From Phytophthora quininea (lineage: Eukaryota; Oomycota; Peronosporomycetes; Peronosporales; Peronosporaceae): a stretch of 55,458 nt of DNA. Location of the stretch: NCBI GenBank assembly GCA_011947345.1, contig JAAVTG010000469.1, positions 1 through 55,458 of the forward strand, written 5' to 3'. The translations under genes and the position numbers were made by a program. Of the stretch, positions 1 to 10,389 are shown piece by piece. Positions within the stretch are counted from its first letter, which is position 1; each line of letters starts with the position of its first letter. Under the pieces are notes generated by a model. The model did not search any database, had not been told where the DNA came from, and saw only the letters and a program-made list of their open reading frames with translations.

Positions 1-1
1 G

Positions 2-386
2 GCAGGAGAGACAAAGGACCACGACACGTACCTGGTAGAAGGCGGGATAGCCGACATCTTTTTCGCGACCGATTTCCAGAAGCTCAAGAAAGCCTACTGC
101 TCCACGCTGAACCGTCAACCGGACGAGGTAGGCGCTACTTTGTGCCGCAATCCCAGTTTGATGGGAATTACTCTGTTTGGAATGTGCCTAACAGGTCTCG
201 GTGATCAAGTCGTCGGAGTTCCTGAAGCAATTCGCTGAGATTGAAATGACAAAGACAATTACCCGGTACGTGGCCGTATCGCGCCGCACTTTTCGCTCTC
301 ATGTTTAACTCATGGCTATCGCTGATGCATTCAGATACAACCCGTTGCTAGAAGACTACTCGAACACCAGCTTCATCTTGTCGTAG
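2..386 (+). CDS. 3' end of an unrecognised three-exon gene
   Basis: The reading is open from base 2 and enters from outside the window. It needs two short introns. Exon a is 2-127. Intron 1 (128-194, 67 nt) starts GTAGGC and ends AACAG. Exon b is 195-265. Intron 2 (266-334, 69 nt) starts GTACGT and ends TTCAG. Exon c is 335-386 and ends in TAG. Both introns have GT-AG borders and a length typical of oomycetes, and splicing keeps one frame of 82 codons. The product is a soluble C-terminal tail with the pieces VEGGIADIFFATDF and KQFAEIEMTKTITRYNPLL. I do not recognise the family. The exon structure is well supported; the function is unknown. Confidence 0.6.
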
Positions 387-2209
387 TGTTTGCAAGTGAC
401 ACCAAATAGAGAATCGCATTTGTCTTAGCGTTCCACGGCAATGGTGCCAAGTGTGCACATACATAACCACACTATTAATCATTGGGAGCGCGTTACCGAC
501 TACAGTGTAGTCGGACTTTTGTTCGAATCGATAGACACCTCAACTTGCAGGCTTGGCCGTGGTAACTAGATCCGGTTTGTTGTTTCTGCGTTGTCACATT
601 CTGCGGTTCTGGGACGATACTATCGGTGGCCTTGCTAACCCACTCCAGGTAGCGGATATCCTGCGATTCCAGCTCGGGGCTGAATACGATGAGGCCCCAT
701 TCGACGCTCTCGTGGCTGGATGCCCAACGATTTGTCGTCACCGCTTACAAACTGGCTCCGATACGCCTTTGTTACGCTTTGCCTGTCCCTTTACGACAGG
801 AGACCGTCATTTACTCACTCCACACGCTTTTGGATCGCATTTGAAGCTCAAAAGTGATCAGTTGCTGCTTCTCCGTCCAAGCTTCTCTGCTCATATACGT
901 CGATGTGGAAACTTCCCACTGTGAGACCATTGAGCTACAAGCGCGGTGGCTCGTTATTCGTGAATTGTGCTTCGCCCCTAAGCAAAACAATTTTCGAACC
1001 GAGAAAAACCCGCACTTTACTTTCCTTTTGGCTCAAGTACCAACACCATCGGACTGCCTTAAACGGATTAGAGATGCTGAGCTGTCTGTAAATAGGAACC
1101 GTGGATCCCACGAAATCGCTGTGTTCCTGCCGAGGACGATACGATCAAGTGGCCTACTGAGATTGCTCGGTTCGCCAACAAGGGGCATTGGCGCTATTGT
1201 GAAAGGCGTTCCGAACCAAAGTGGTTCTCCTCGGACGAGTGCAACGCCCGGAAACAACTCGAGCTGGATTCCAAGTGCCTTGCAAACAAGTTGCTGCGCC
1301 AAAATGCGTTTATCGTGGGCATTCCAGTCAGCCCTGAGGCGCTCCATGATAGCATTATGCTCACCCGCGAGTTACTTCTCGAAATCATCATCGTTGGTCC
1401 AGTCATTAGAATCTTAATCCGATTGATCGGCCCACGTTGTGGTTTCGACATACATATGTTTGTGTATGACAGCAAGCGTAGATCACATAAACCGCGGCCC
1501 TGTCAAGAACGATGAAACTAAAAATCACCCTCGGCAACTCCAGCATGCTCAAGTTTCAGAGCAGCGAAAATTTGCCTGCATAGGTTTATCGCTTTCACAG
1601 AGTAGCTTAATCTCGGGTCACCACGAACGCAACAAGAAGTCCCGACATGCGCTACGCAGGCATCGGACAATATCCATTGTATATGGATTGTTGCTGAGAC
1701 GATCGACACAATCAATATTGGAATTTCTTGGGAAAACAATTGCAATGCATCGATCTAATTGTGTATCTTCTCGTTGAAGTGTCTGTGCGGTCTTGTTCGA
1801 CGAGTTGGCAGAGGCATAAATAACCACGTCTGCGGTCTCGAGGTACGAGGAAGTGGGAGAGCACGAGTGAGGTTTTTTGCTAGACGACGGCGCGTTCCAG
1901 CTCACACTTTTGAATCCACACTGCCGCCGCTCAACCTCCACGACAGCCCCACATCGAACCCCTCTGCTAACCACGCAACTATCGCAGCAGCCTCGTTCGT
2001 CTCGAATCACTCGCGTAAGCCTGTTCCACCAACGATGTCGATCAGCTCGGCGTTTGCTCCCCAAGCCTCCAGAAGAAACCAGCACTATCCATCGGCTTTT
2101 GCGCTCCACAGAGGAGGAATCGATTAATTCTGGTAGCGCTTGTGTCTCCACAGAGCCCAGCATCAAGCGCAAACACAGAAAATCTAAATCGACCCGCCCA
2201 GGCACTTAG
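387..2209. other. No convincing gene
   Basis: Several open frames overlap here on both strands, but none shows a recognisable domain. Two short stretches (about 711-760 and 1018-1098) resemble segments that flank the NLP pseudogene near 47.9 and 48.7 kb, so part of this interval may be a decayed relative of that locus. Confidence 0.5.
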
Positions 2210-2527
2210 AAGAAGCACACCAAAGCTTCTAGTGTTCGTTCACCAAGGTCTGCAAGTCCGAGTGGTGTACGGCGAAACGAGGCATCAGTCGCACCTACCA
2301 TCAGACGCCGCAGATCACCTGGGGAAGTCAAAGCGTCTATCGAAGAGAGACCCAAGTCCAGAGAGGAAGACCGCTCAAAGTACATCGATTTGTCTTGGCT
2401 TCCTGCTACCTCCGTCGAGTTGGAACGACTGTTCTCGGCAGTGAAGTGCATGCTTGGAGCATAATATATGCGGAAGCGAGTGAGTGCGAAGACGCTCGAG
2501 TCAATCCTCTCCTTGAGGATTAAGTAG
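2210..2527 (+). pseudogene. hAT-family transposase C-terminal remnant
   Basis: A basic, Ser/Arg-rich linker is followed by the reading YIDLSWLPATSVELERLFSA (frame at 2381), which matches the hAT C-terminal dimerisation signature of the form PATSxxxERLFS. After an in-frame TAA at 2462-2464 the same frame resumes with MRKRVSAKTLESILSLRIK and ends at TAG 2525-2527, the usual ending of these transposases. The catalytic part is absent. This is a dead fragment of a cut-and-paste DNA transposon; the family call rests on the ERLFS block. Confidence 0.6.
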
Positions 2528-3157
2528 GCAGAGAGGGTAGCATGAGAAAGTAGGGAAGTAGAGGCTGAAGAGTACGATTAGCTATGAGTAGAAGTTGCTA
2601 GCTGCCATTGCGACCCTGGCAATATTGGACGAGGTCGCCACAATCAATATTGTGGAGAACAATTTTTGCAATGTAACAATGCCAATGTTTTTTCCCGATC
2701 CCTGTGCGCTACGGGGTGAGTGGAGAATCTGCCAGAGCCAGACAACGGAGCCACCGCAGAAGATCATGCGTGTTCGTCGTCGAGCGAAGAACAGCAAAAG
2801 GAAGAAGAGGAAGAACGTGGGTTTAATTCTGTGGGTTCTGAAGAAGTGCAACACGTACCCCAGTCTCATCCCCCGTATCAATGACTCAACGGCCGTTCAT
2901 CCCATTAACCACTTACCTTGCTGAACATCGCTATTGAATCGTTGACAATCAAAATCCATGTTACGTGTTCACTAAGTTTCATAGCGGTGGCAATTCGTGA
3001 AGATTCCAAGGCGTCCGTTGTGCAGTGCTGCAGGGGTCCGCAAAAATGGATTGGGATTGTGTGATTGCCGATATTGTCAATCACAATACCTGAATGTGGC
3101 AAGATCAGCAATCACAATCACGGATTTTCCCTGGGTCCCATTAGGTTTTACTGCTGT
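2528..3157. other. No recognisable gene between two hAT remnants
   Basis: I see no supported coding region. The position between two hAT C-terminal remnants suggests decayed transposon sequence. Confidence 0.4.
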
Positions 3158-3760
3158 TAGAGCCGCAGAGGAAAATTGCTGGCCTCCTGGACGAAATGAC
3201 CCCGCTTGATGTCATCACAGGTAAACTCCAGCGCAACGACATGACTGTGGCCACTGTTCGCGACATTTTTGACATTGCGCTAGACGACTACGATGGCATG
3301 GAGAAGTATCTTGCCCTGGATGCGGATATTGTCGAGTCTGGGGCGTTTGAAAGCGGGCTGGCTAAAACTCAAGCTGGCGTGACCTCCTTGTTGCGAAACG
3401 AGCGGAAGGCATTGCATCGCCTCACTACAACCTCACCGGATCAATCACCAGCAGCTCCTGTTGAGACAGCTACAGCAAGGTCAATACGGAAGCGCGCCGC
3501 TGATGCTCTGGATGAGAAGCTCAAGAAAAATCACACCAATGCAGGGGACCGCAATAGAAGTTTATCGACGTAACCTGGATTCCTGCGACCTCTGTGGTTC
3601 CTGAGCGCTTTTTCTTGACCGTTAAAAGCACTGTCGGGTATTTGAGGAAGTGCCTGAGCCACAAAAACCTCGAGATGATCATGTACTTGAAGCTAAACTG
3701 GGACTTAGTGACGCTTGCGGATGTGACGCATTCGTGTTTTAGCATGACACGAATGGTCTG
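3158..3760 (+). pseudogene. hAT-family transposase C-terminal remnant with a frameshift
   Basis: An open frame covering 3196-3573 (GKLQRNDMTVATVRDIFDIA) resembles the region before the dimerisation domain of oomycete hAT transposases. The domain itself (VTWIPATSVVPERFF, then RKCLSHKNLEMIMYLKLNWD) continues in another frame from about 3563, so a single-base shift separates the parts near 3550-3570. No DDE catalytic core is present upstream. The copy differs from the remnant at 2.2-2.5 kb, so the two are separate or strongly diverged insertions. Confidence 0.6.
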
Positions 3761-4278
3761 GTTGAATCTGCTTCAACTGCGTCATGCAGCAGGACGTTCC
3801 TGCGTCATAATTATCTTGAGATTAGCTGTAGAGAACAAAGGGCTCCAGTTAGTTCACTTCTCAATCTGCCGTCGTGCAGGCAAGCAATAGCGAAGACTAT
3901 ACCATAAATTTGTTACAGCGGACGTGTTGAAGGCCATTGAGCGAGCCAAACACATTGGCGATGCAGTACTTGTGTAATAGATTGCAATAACCAGCTAGGA
4001 GATTGAAGAGATTGCAATCATTGATTGTTCCAGATCGAAGCAGTCAATCAATAGAAAATCTGTATTGATGGACCCCTGCCAGTGCTGTATCCTATCGAGA
4101 AGTCGTGCGGAAAGAGACCAACGTGAGAATTCACTCGAAACTCGGGAATCTCCACCAGAAAACCGGAAGTGTAAAACTGGTGTCATTCCGCCAGCTCAAT
4201 CTCCAGACTTTGTTGTCTTTATGCCAGTTTCGTTTCCAAAAAAATAAAAAATCTTAGTTAGGTTTAACCGTTTCTTTT
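3761..4278. other. No recognisable gene
   Basis: Intergenic stretch 3' of the ankyrin-family pseudogene on the minus strand. Nothing supported. Confidence 0.4.
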
Positions 4279-5113
4279 TCAGCTGTGCCGTGGCAAAGCA
4301 CGATACACAGGGTGGTGTTCCAGGATCCACTGGTAGGTGTCTTCATTCGTAAACTCAACGATTCCTTCCGTCTCCTTTTCAATGCACTTCTTGTCGAGAC
4401 CCGAGTGCAGGAACAGCAAGACTTCAAAGTGGTTGTACTTGGCGGCTCCGTTCATAGCCGCATTGGTGCAGCCCTCTGTGCGATTCCTGCTAAGCCACTG
4501 CACCGTCTCAAGAAAACCTCCATCGGCAGCGCTATCCATCGCCTTGACAGCCCACCCTTCCGTGCGATTCCTATGCAGCCATCGAATAATGTCCATTTCA
4601 TCGTTTTCTGCTGCTCCATCCACGGCTTCTGTTGTGCAGCCCTCGGCTCGGTTCTTGTGCAACCATTTGACAACTTCAAAGTGCCCATTCGCTGCGGCAT
4701 CGTCCATTGCTGCGGTCGTACAACCAGCTCTGTTGTTGTTGTGAAGCCATTGCACTACATGAAGATGCCCATTTCGTGCCGCGCCATCCATCGCCACCGC
4801 TGAGCATTCCTGTGGACTATGTGCACAAAACCAGCACTGCTTCCACTAATGACTTGTTGAATTGGAATCGCTTATACTGGCGATCATTTCGCAAAAATGT
4901 CCGGATACTCCAAATATTGTTTTTCGGGACGCTTTTCGTGAAAATGTGACTGCTATCCCAGATCCGGTCCAATAACTTGATCGAGTCGAACTTGCATGCT
5001 GTGTTGAGAGGGAGCTCCACGGACGGGTCCAGGAACATGGAAACGAGCGTGACAACATGGGGAAGGTCCTTGAAGCCGCCCTTCGATCCGAACAGCAGCG
5101 TCACCGCCAGCAA
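4279..5113 (-). pseudogene. Ankyrin-repeat family protein, internally deleted
   Basis: The N-terminal family domain (LAVTLLFGSKGG, then LPHVVTLVSMFLDPSVELPL and IKLLDRIWDSS, ending near FNKSLVEAV) is read from 5113 downwards. It breaks at a stop near 4817. Another frame then carries four to five repeats of about 28 residues with the consensus AMDxAAxNGHxEVVKWLHxNRxEGCT, and the family C-terminus YQWILEHHPVYRALPRHS. Complete relatives have about 300 further residues between these parts, so this copy has a large internal deletion plus a frameshift. The start ATG is one base out of frame. Such ankyrin-like repeats mediate protein binding; no partner is known. It lies head to head with the gene at 5215. 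Confidence 0.75.
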
Positions 5114-5214
5114 CGGTGGCCCATCTTGTCAAAATTTCGCATGAAGTTGTGTAACTCAAAATTTAGATTAGTGAAAAATAAGATTAATTTTGCCCAAAAG
5201 CTTGAAAGGTTGTC

Positions 5215-7120
5215 ATGGCTGCGCCGCCGCTGCTGGCAGTGTCGCTGCTTTTTGGCTCCAGGTACGACTTCAGCGGCCTCCCACACATCGTCGACTGTGT
5301 CTCCGTGCTCGCGGATTCGTCTGTGGAGTTGCCACTGCAACAAGCATGTAAGTTCCGGTCTTTGAGGCTTCTTGATCGCATCTGGAGCAGCAGCGAAGTC
5401 TACATTCAGAACGTCACAGATATTGACGGCAATTCCTGGTCGTTGCAGAAGTTTTTACGAACCGACCGACACTATCGCCAGTACCAATTCACGCAGTCAC
5501 TAATCATAGCGGTGGGACGCAGTGACTTGGCGATGGTGCGGTGGCTGTTCGGCCACATTCAGGACTGCGAAGTCAATTTTGAAGTCGTTGGTGAAACAAT
5601 TGAACCGGGGTCTGTGCAGATTCTAGCGTACTTTAAAGAGAAGAGCAGCAGTCGATCACTGGGCTTACGAGCACAACAAACGGTGCAGGGGTCTGGAGCT
5701 GGTCACGATGTGGACTGGACAGGCGATCGACATATCACAACTGCGGTTTTAAACCACCATAGCAACGTCGCGTGGTGGCTGCAGCGCAACCTGTTGGCGT
5801 CTCAAGAAGATTTAAAGCTTGCAGTATCTTCGGCATTGCTTCATTATGATATTGCAATGGTGGTGTGGTTGTTATCGGTGGGAGCTGAATGGCCTGACTG
5901 GAGAATATACTATGCAGTGACTTCTGCCGCATCGTCAGGGCGCCTCGACGTGCTGAAGTAGTTGGACGAGAACCGCAAACTGGACAGCAGTCGCGGTTTG
6001 CTTCGGAAAGCTGCAGGAGGTGGTCGTCTTGATGTTGTTCGGTGGCTGGTTGAGCGTGATTCCAGTGGAGCGATTGCTGGAGAGGCGAGTGTGGCGCTCC
6101 ATTGCGCTGCTGGTCATGGTCACCTCGACGTCGCCAAGTACCTTCGAGACCACTTTCCTACGGTGTCAGAGCGTGGCGCTCGCTCCATCAAAACAGGAAT
6201 GGTAGAAGCCGCAGCTGGAGGTCACTTGGACGCCGTCAAGTGGCTGTATGCAGAGTACGGCGATGGCCCAGACATTGATATCTTTGATGGAGCGATGGGT
6301 GCTGCTGCGGCTATTGGGCATTTGGACGTGCTCGAGTACTTGTACGAACTACGAAAGCAACTCAAACAATGTCGGGGAAACGCAAACGAGACGGCGAATC
6401 GAGATGGCGATCGGTTCCGACGTGAAGTGACAAAGCCATAATCAATGCTACTAGCAACGGCCATCTACGTGTCGTGCAGTGGCTTCATGACACCTTAGGC
6501 ATACCCTGCAGTACTCGCTCATGGATGTTGCCGCTAAGAATGGTCACTTACGAGTGTTGCAGTGGTTGCATGAGCACACCTCCGAGGAATGCACAGGCAA
6601 AGCCATGCATCGTGCCACGCAGAATGGTCACCTCCAGATTATTCAGTGGTTTCGTAGCAATACCAACGCTGGTTGCACTCCGCATGTGATGGATGAAGCA
6701 GCTCGAGCAGGACATCTCGATATCGTGAAATGGCTCCACGAGAATCGGTCGGAAGGATGCGCGAGCTTCGGTATGGATAACCCAGCGGAAATGGGCGCGT
6801 TGGAGACGATCAGGTGGCTTCACAAACACCGAACGGAAGGATGCACGAAGAACGCAGTGAAGAATGCGGTGCATGAAGGCCACCTCAATGTGGTTAAGTG
6901 GCTCAGTGACGATGACTTGGGAGACTGCATCAGCGAGACCATCAACGGCGCGGTCGAGTGCTGGCAGTTCGAGATGGTTTTGTATTTACATTTTCTGCTT
7001 CAAGTAAGATGTTCGAAAAGGGCGGTCGAACCAGCAGAGAGATATGAGGTCCAAGAGATTAATGCTTGGATTCTGGATCACTATCCTGAATACCGAGACT
7101 CGCAGTGGCTGAACGACTGA
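5215..7120 (+). pseudogene. Ankyrin-repeat family protein, nearly full length but broken
   Basis: ATG at 5215 opens the family N-terminal domain (PPLLAVSLLFGSRYDFSGLP, RLLDRIWSSSEVY, FLRTDRHYRQYQFTQSL). It is followed by irregular and then regular 28-residue ankyrin-like repeats with WLHENRSEGC-type cores, and the family C-terminus INAWILDHYPEYRDSQ. Breaks seen: an in-frame TAG at 5959-5961 where the family has a Trp codon (VLK-stop-LDEN), a shift near 6380-6430 and another near 6500-6520. With these repaired the layout matches a roughly 630-residue family member. It starts about 100 bp from the divergent copy at 5113, and the two probably shared a promoter. The breaks may be real decay or consensus errors. 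Confidence 0.8.
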
Positions 7121-7331
7121 GCGCACCGCTTGCCAAACACACAAGGCAGGAGGCAGAGGAGTCAATACTGTACGACGGGCGTGACGTATTGAGAGGTTTG
7201 TGTTGGCAGATTCAAAACTGTAAGATAAGCGGGTGCTCAGTAGAAAATTTCGATTTCATCAAGAGGCTTTTGGTTGGTACTCCGCCGTAGAGGCTCTCAA
7301 ATGTATTATCGAAACGTTTAGAATAAGATCT

Positions 7332-7560
7332 TCACGCCAGCTTGGAGTCAGGTGTTGCGCGGATAATTATCAAAACCAGCTCTTGTCCCGATGGCGCCAC
7401 GGGGACAGATACCTGGGGAAGGATGTTGTCTTCTGCGGCTATGCGACGCCAGTTGTTGTAACGAGTTGCCTTGGTGGTTAACGGGGGATTCAACTCGACT
7501 CGATCCCACTGGAGCCTGACCTCGTCCACGTTGAAAATGGCGGCCAAACGACAACGGAAC
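7332..7560 (-). pseudogene. Possible pogo/Tigger-type DDE transposase scrap
   Basis: The minus frame reads IFNVDEVRLQWDRVEL and, about 25 residues later, VSVPVAPSGQELVLIIIR. A NVDE block followed by a hydrophobic strand around SG(Q)xL is the arrangement around the first catalytic Asp of DDE_1 (pogo-like) transposases. The piece is short, lacks the second and third acidic residues and has no helix-turn-helix part that I can find. The family assignment is tentative. Confidence 0.3.
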
Positions 7561-8004
7561 GTGGGGAGCGCACCAGGGAGGCGATCTTGGGGTTTTCAGC
7601 TTTTAGTTGGAAATCCTCCATCTTCGGCGCCTCGCTGTCAGTCTTCGTGCTTCTTGTTGTGCTAGCTGGGAGGTAAAAGGACAAGTGAATATCGATCGAA
7701 AGAAAATGTCCTGGAGAGCCATCATGTCAAATTAACTAAGGGTAGATTTCTTTGGCATCCACCGGTGTGGGTCAAACGTCCACTTCACTTTGTCGTTCAA
7801 GTCTTGATGGGAATGGGTTCGGTGATCGATGAGAACCTCCTCTCTTCGCTAAATCTCGGAAACACAGAACGAGTCAGTAAGTTCATGTAAAAAATGAACC
7901 AACCTCGATGAGTTAACGGAAAATTTCTCGCACAGTTGGTCGCTTCAGGATCTGCCATCACTGCTTACAACTGATAGATTGTCTATAGTGATGTGGCGCC
8001 TCCT
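7561..8004. other. No recognisable gene
   Basis: Short frames only. A stretch near 7947-7976 resembles the short motif at 711-760 and 47,878-47,937. Nothing else supported. Confidence 0.35.
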
Positions 8005-8577
8005 TCACTGTTGTGCAGGAAGCACCTCCAGCTCTTGCTCTAGTATCGTGTTTTCGTCTTCGGCAAAGTGGAAGCGGCCGCTCACGCTGCTGCCGTTGAG
8101 GACGTGAGGCAGCCACAAGGCGTCGTCCGCCCACATGCTCTTAAATGGGATATCCTGGACGTTGAACCAGTGAGGCCGCATCTCGTCGCTTTCGGACGGC
8201 TCGCCAGCGAACGTTGTGGTCAAATACACATGAACCTCCTGCAATAGCCAACAACACGTAAGAAGACTTGGCATCACATGCATCTTGCTACCTAGCTGTA
8301 CCATGATCTCTTTGCCATTAACGAACGAGAACTGCAGCACACCGCGGGGCTGCAGATCGGCCTCCGCCACTGAAATGTTGGCTTCCTCGCGGATCTCGCG
8401 CGCCGTGGCGGCCACGATGCTGGCGTCCGAAGCCTCCACCTTGCCCCCGAAGCCATTCCACTTGCCGGCGCCGAAGCCACGCTTCTTCATACCCAGCAGC
8501 ACCTGCGTCGCCTCGGGCGCTTGTTCGCGCACGATGAACGCCAGCGTGAGCAGCTTCTTAGGCTGTAGCACCGCCAT
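8005..8577 (-). CDS. NUDIX hydrolase, MTH1/MutT-like (oxidised nucleotide diphosphatase)
   Basis: ATG at 8577; stop at 8005. The N-terminus (QPKKLLTLAFIVRE, VLLGMKKRGFGAGKWNGFGG) and the NUDIX box (GGKVEASDA...REIREEANI) are those of MTH1-type enzymes, which hydrolyse 8-oxo-dGTP and related oxidised purine nucleotides to monophosphates. The box is slightly unusual: one residue longer than the consensus, with Asp near the first conserved Glu and Asn in place of the final Gly. A 63-nt intron at 8239-8301 (GTACAG...TTGCAG) fits; removing it joins EIM to EVHVYLTT as in family members and leaves about 169 residues. Because the intron is in frame and free of stops, the unspliced reading is also open. 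The downstream SDEMRPHWFNVQDIPFKSMW is also family-typical. This is one of the few apparently intact housekeeping genes here. Confidence 0.88.
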   Translation of the reverse strand: MAVLQPKKLLTLAFIVREQAPEATQVLLGMKKRGFGAGKWNGFGGKVEASDASIVAATAREIREEANISVAEADLQPRGVLQFSFVNGKEIMVQLGSKMHVMPSLLTCCWLLQEVHVYLTTTFAGEPSESDEMRPHWFNVQDIPFKSMWADDALWLPHVLNGSSVSGRFHFAEDENTILEQELEVLPAQQ

Positions 8578-8654
8578 CGCTTGGATGGGAATTAGAGTAT
8601 ATTTGCCTCACATACAGACCAGCCTGCCATTACTGACGTGAGACTTCCGTTTTC

Positions 8655-8860
8655 TATGATTATCAGGAAGTGGGTTCCAATTGCATGTCACTAAAACGTT
8701 TTCGATTCCGAGTGATTGTCCCTGAAGAGGAGACGCTGCAGTTCCTTGCCAACCGCTCGCCCAGCAAGCTCGGGGTGCTGGCGGTGGTGTTGCTTAGCGT
8801 CATCATTAACCACTGTAGCACGTTCAGGTTGTTCACGTTCGCCAAACATCTTCATGGCCG
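8655..8860 (-). pseudogene. Possible ankyrin-repeat scrap
   Basis: One minus frame reads VNNLNVLQWLM, which resembles the core of the local ankyrin-like repeats (GHLxVVQWLH). There is only a single degenerate repeat, so the assignment is weak. Confidence 0.25.
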
Positions 8861-8968
8861 TGCGGAAGTCCTAGTGAACACTATGTGACGTGCAATCCAA
8901 GCTAAGAATCAACATCGTGCGCTCTCAAGAACCACAGCGCTTCAGTTATGCCTAAGGTGGTCTCGGGG

Positions 8969-9180
8969 CAGACGCTAACGGAGGCTGCGCTGCATGGATA
9001 CCTCGATGTTGTCCAGTGGCTGGTGGCAGTGTAAGCTGATGAACCTGGCGTTTTTTGTTTGCCAATTGCGCAACCAACGATGAAACAGGTGACGAACACT
9101 TCCTCACGGCGATGGATGCAGCAGCAGCCAGAGGCCACCTTGACGTTCTGATCTATCTGTTTGACTTACAACAAACAATC
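8969..9180 (+). pseudogene. Ankyrin-family gene, 5' part of a split copy
   Basis: Two frames carry family sequence: TLTEAALHGYLDVVQWLVAV ending in a stop near 9033, then after a shift DEHFLTAMDAAAARGHLDVL followed by IYLFDLQQ. The second piece corresponds to the middle of the complete relatives (GHLDVLEYLYELRKQ in the gene at 5215). The rest of the gene in the same orientation appears at 14,980-15,460, on the far side of the YR retroelement, so this is probably one gene split by that insertion. Confidence 0.6.
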
Positions 9181-9311
9181 TTGGCGAATGCGAGATTTCC
9201 ACACCTTTTGTTTTGAGGTCAACGACTCTTCGGTATTATTGATGCATCAGGATGACTCAGCTCAGTCCGTGTAGGGATGAGAGCCCCACCTGATGAGGCG
9301 GTGCGGATGTA

Positions 9312-10282
9312 TTAACCGTGAAGAGTCGAAACCTCCCTGGAGCCAGCCACTAGCTTGGCTGAAATCGTTGATACCGACTCCTGGCACAGACTGGTGTTCA
9401 CCTTAAAGGCGTCAGAAACCCAGCGGCCGTGGAACTGGATAGTGAGCGCGTCGATCCCCGCCCTGTACATGTGTGTCGCCCCGCCTGCTCGGAGGGAGTG
9501 GGCGCTGAACTTCCTTGGATCCTCGCCACTGGCAGTGGCTGCGAGCTTGATGGCCTTTGAGATCTGGGCCGTGGATATACATGACGGGTAGCCGGATGAG
9601 CTCTTGAAGACGGCAGCCGGAATTGTGGCTGATAGATCATCGTGTGCGTTGCCGAGCATGAGAGCACCAAATACGGGGCATAGGAATCTATGGCCCGAGC
9701 GTTTCAGCATTCGGGTTGTTGTTCCGCCGTTTTGGTTCGTTTTAGATCCGTGTAAACGGATGAACACAGCGTCAGCTTGAGCCCCGTCCATTGTTGGGAT
9801 TCCATCTTGGTCAACTACTACCACGTCACATGCCTTCAGGGCGAACCACGCGAACCTTGTGCTGTTGATGAATACAATCTCGGAACGCCGTAACAGGAAG
9901 AAAAACGCGATGCACACAGCCCCCACAGTGCTTGGTCGAAGGGTTCGGCGAAGTCGAGGGAGTAGAAGCAGGATTCCATGATGCGGATCGACACGGGGGC
10001 CTTGTGACGCGGCGCGCTGTCAAGGCGGCGAATTCCTTTGAGTAGCATCTGTATGTGGGGATGCGCTGATGGGAACTCAACTCCGGCGGCCGAGAAGAAA
10101 TGGCGGATGCCGCACAGTGCGGCGGATATAGTCGAACCACGGATGGGGCCACCAGAACCGAAACCGTGTTGGAAACCATGGAGGATAAAATCGGAAATAT
10201 GTTGAACGCGGTGGTTGGTCGGAACGTCGGTCAACCAGGGGTCGATGCCGCGAACTGAAGTCCAGGTGGTCCATTTCCTCAT
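9312..10282 (-). pseudogene. YR retroelement tyrosine recombinase
   Basis: The core-binding part (10,282-9,836: HGFGSGGPIRGSTISAALCG, GIRRLDSAPRHKAPVSIRIM) is followed after a frameshift by the catalytic domain (9926-9312). Visible catalytic blocks: LLRRSEI with the first Arg, HSLRAGGATHM with the HxxR pair, and HGRW. The position expected for the nucleophilic Tyr reads Asn (AAC at 9401-9399 on the minus strand, in SDAFKVNTSL); the second element in this window has YQVY there. The enzyme would integrate the circular element by strand exchange, but this copy lacks its nucleophile. Confidence 0.85.
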
Positions 10283-10389
10283 CGAGGAGTCGTACTGGGC
10301 AAACGTGGAGTCGGCAACGGAATGCTGGCGGAGATGGAGCGCCAGAGCGTCGAGAGTCCGTCGATGTCCAGAGTCGGGGAAACCTGAGA

